Of a stretch of 64,000 bases of DNA, positions 62,430 through 64,000 are shown one piece after another (position 1 is the first letter of the stretch; each line of letters opens with the position of its first letter). A program made the position numbers and the translations under genes. The stretch lies in NCBI GenBank assembly GCA_037178855.1, contig JASJZC010000007.1:868001-932000 (forward strand). Reading direction: 5' to 3'. A model generated the notes under the pieces. It did no database searches. It was not told the origin of the DNA and saw only the letters and a list, made by a program, of their open reading frames with translations. Source of the DNA: Oscheius sp. JU75 (lineage: Eukaryota; Nematoda; Chromadorea; Rhabditida; Rhabditidae).

Positions 62430-63147
62430 AGAGGCACTAAATGAGTGGGCGAATTTGCGATGAAAACAAAAAACCAGAAGATTGAGTGATATCGAGAGAA
62501 GAGCCACAGTAGACCCTGATAAGAAGGGCGTGTTAGTGATGAATAGGAGCTTCCGGTGGCAGACTAAAGATACAATTTTTTCTAATACAACCAGCCAAGC
62601 TTTGAAAACTTCGGATCATAACTCGCTCAGAAGCGAAATCGCAAAAAACGCTCAATTACAAATTTGCAAAGGAGAACAATAGCTACAACTTTGCTGTTGA
62701 ACATTTTTTAAAATCTGGCTTCTGGGGCGTGCTATGGCAAGTTTGGAATGAAGTCATAACCCACATCGAGAAAAAAACATCTAGTATCATCTGTACTCCC
62801 CACGCACATTGATAAAGGTATAATCTGTTGAGAAGAGAGCCACTCTTATCAGTGTAATCTTTTGCAAAAGTCTGGAGAATCCTTGATCTTCTGTGGAGCT
62901 CGCCTTGGGCAGGTTATCAAATCCAACGCTAGCCGCTTCTCGCAGTTATTACTATCCTTAATCAGGAGCACAGCTTCAATTTACAATTTCAGAAAGTGCC
63001 GTAGTGGAATTTTTAGAAAAAATACGGCATTACATGTGGAAAAGTATAGGAGAACATCTGGGTATGATAGGAGCAATTCGGCTAAAAATTTGGCTTGAGG
63101 CTCGACGTTCGAACTATCCAGGCTTCTAATTGGAACAAACAAAACTA
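62430..63147. other. intergenic with R1 copy 11 and a duplicated block
   Basis: No gene. The block 62614-62905 is shared with 52598-52890. Frames here are short and run through the repeat. Confidence 0.45.
62614..62755 (+). repeat. fold-back repeat R1, copy 11
   Basis: GGATCATAACTCGCTCAGAA, GCGAAATCGCAAAAAACGCT, AGCTACAACTTTGCTGTTGA, GGCTTCTGGGGCGTGCTATG. Confidence 0.85.
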
Positions 63148-63783
63148 CATAATTACGGGCGCGCGCTATATCGTTAATAACTCCGTTTCTAAATGTTGGA
63201 CATATAGAATCTATGGTATAAAAATGTACCTCAGAAATTGGAGAATCAAATAATTAAACACACTTACACAATTGATTCAGGTGGGCTCGGTAACAAACAC
63301 TTCTAGGGTGCCGATTGAGACGGTTTAGTCACGGTGGTCGAAAATAAGCAAAAAAATAAAATTAAAGAAAACGATATCAGTTTATCATCACTTTATAGCG
63401 CATAAAAAATGAAGCGAGAAAAACACTTGCCCGCCTTTCTTTCGAGTGGGAACTTCGAGAAAACCATGATTTACTTGTTAGCCACTGCGCGACGAACTAC
63501 AGGTTGCATGGTTTTTTCCAAATTTGCAACACAAACCAATGTGAGAATGTGCCATTATTCATTATTTTTTATGCTCTTTTCAATGATACCAACCGCGCCC
63601 AGCTGTTCTCGATTCCCTAGATGTGATGCTTATAGACCCACCTGAATCAACTGTGCAAGTGTGATTAATTATTTGATTCTCCAATTTCTGAGGTACATTT
63701 TTATACCATAGATTCTATATGTCCAACATTAGAAACGGAGTTATTAGCGATATAGCGCGCGCCCGTAATTATGGCGCACCCTG
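63148..63783. mobile_element. palindromic Tc1/mariner-type MITE, about 635 bp
   Basis: The left arm (about 63148-63285) and right arm (about 63637-63772) are nearly perfect reverse complements over about 135 bp, including ATTACGGGCGCGCGCTATAT and GGAGAATCAAATAATTAA. The right outer end is CAGGGTGCGCCATAATTACG in reverse complement, followed by TA (63784-63785). The left end has lost the CAGGGTGCGC part. The middle (about 350 bp) has no transposase frame, so it is non-autonomous. Confidence 0.85.
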
Positions 63784-64000
63784 TATGCTGTTGGCATGAT
63801 CTTCATCTTCCTGGACTGACGCCATATCCTGGTGGAATTGGAGGGAATAGGAAAGCTACAAGAAGACGCTGAACTTTGGAACTGAGGACGGTGACGGCTA
63901 AAAAAAATTGTGTTTGAATGAGATTATATATCTCTTCCTGTTTTCGGCAAATAAATTGTTTCGAAAGAAACAGTCAGTGTCTGACTTTCTGGCCTTTCAG

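Noticed and set aside
46320-62755. R1 repeats as a CRISPR-like array
   Set aside because: Copies are diverged, far apart, in both orientations and in a eukaryotic genome; they are interspersed fold-back elements.

Overview
The window reads as nuclear DNA of a free-living rhabditid nematode, probably a Caenorhabditis or a close relative. Genes are broken by short introns (often 38-60 nt) with TTTTCAG-type acceptors. It holds a furin-site cuticle collagen, nematode-type 7TM receptors, a cluster of tandem two-domain C-type lectin (clec) genes and an interstitial run of the nematode telomere hexamer TTAGGC. There are no bacterial-style operons, rRNA genes or CRISPR arrays. All exon models here were joined by eye from splice sites and reading phase.

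Layout. 1-723 (-): 5' half of a rhodopsin-class GPCR that leaves the window on the left. 0.7-9.7 kb: gene-poor, with one orphan exon-like frame and a LINE (RTE-like) endonuclease fragment that ends at telomeric repeats. 9.76-13.5 kb (+): an F-box protein gene and a small acidic gene. 13.5-18.3 kb: no convincing gene; a 1.7 kb segment bounded by inverted repeats. 18.3-24.0 kb (+): last five exons of a coiled-coil gene with very large introns. 24.6-25.5 kb (-): cuticle collagen, divergent from an MFSD8/CLN7-like transporter (25.96-28.26 kb, +). 28.7-43.5 kb (-): an unrecognised helical protein gene and, upstream of it, a very large gene with an N-terminal WD40 part and a C-terminal MIOS-type (GATOR2) zinc-finger module. 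A threonine aldolase gene (40.26-42.03 kb, +) sits on the opposite strand inside what seems to be one of its introns. 44.5-45.7 kb (-): small secreted protein.

46-64 kb is an accessory, fast-evolving block. It has three clec genes with two CTLDs each, two decayed clec copies, an Srh/Sri-like chemoreceptor gene, a broken zinc-finger gene and many mobile elements. About eleven copies of one roughly 135-bp fold-back repeat lie in this block on both strands, several inside clec introns. One copy is split by a 224-bp MITE with a TA target duplication. clec copies have spread by inverted duplication (centre near 51.1 kb). The likely jobs of the region are conserved housekeeping in the middle (amino-acid-sensing GATOR2, amino-acid metabolism, lysosomal transport, cuticle) and environment-facing genes (lectins, chemoreceptor) on the right.
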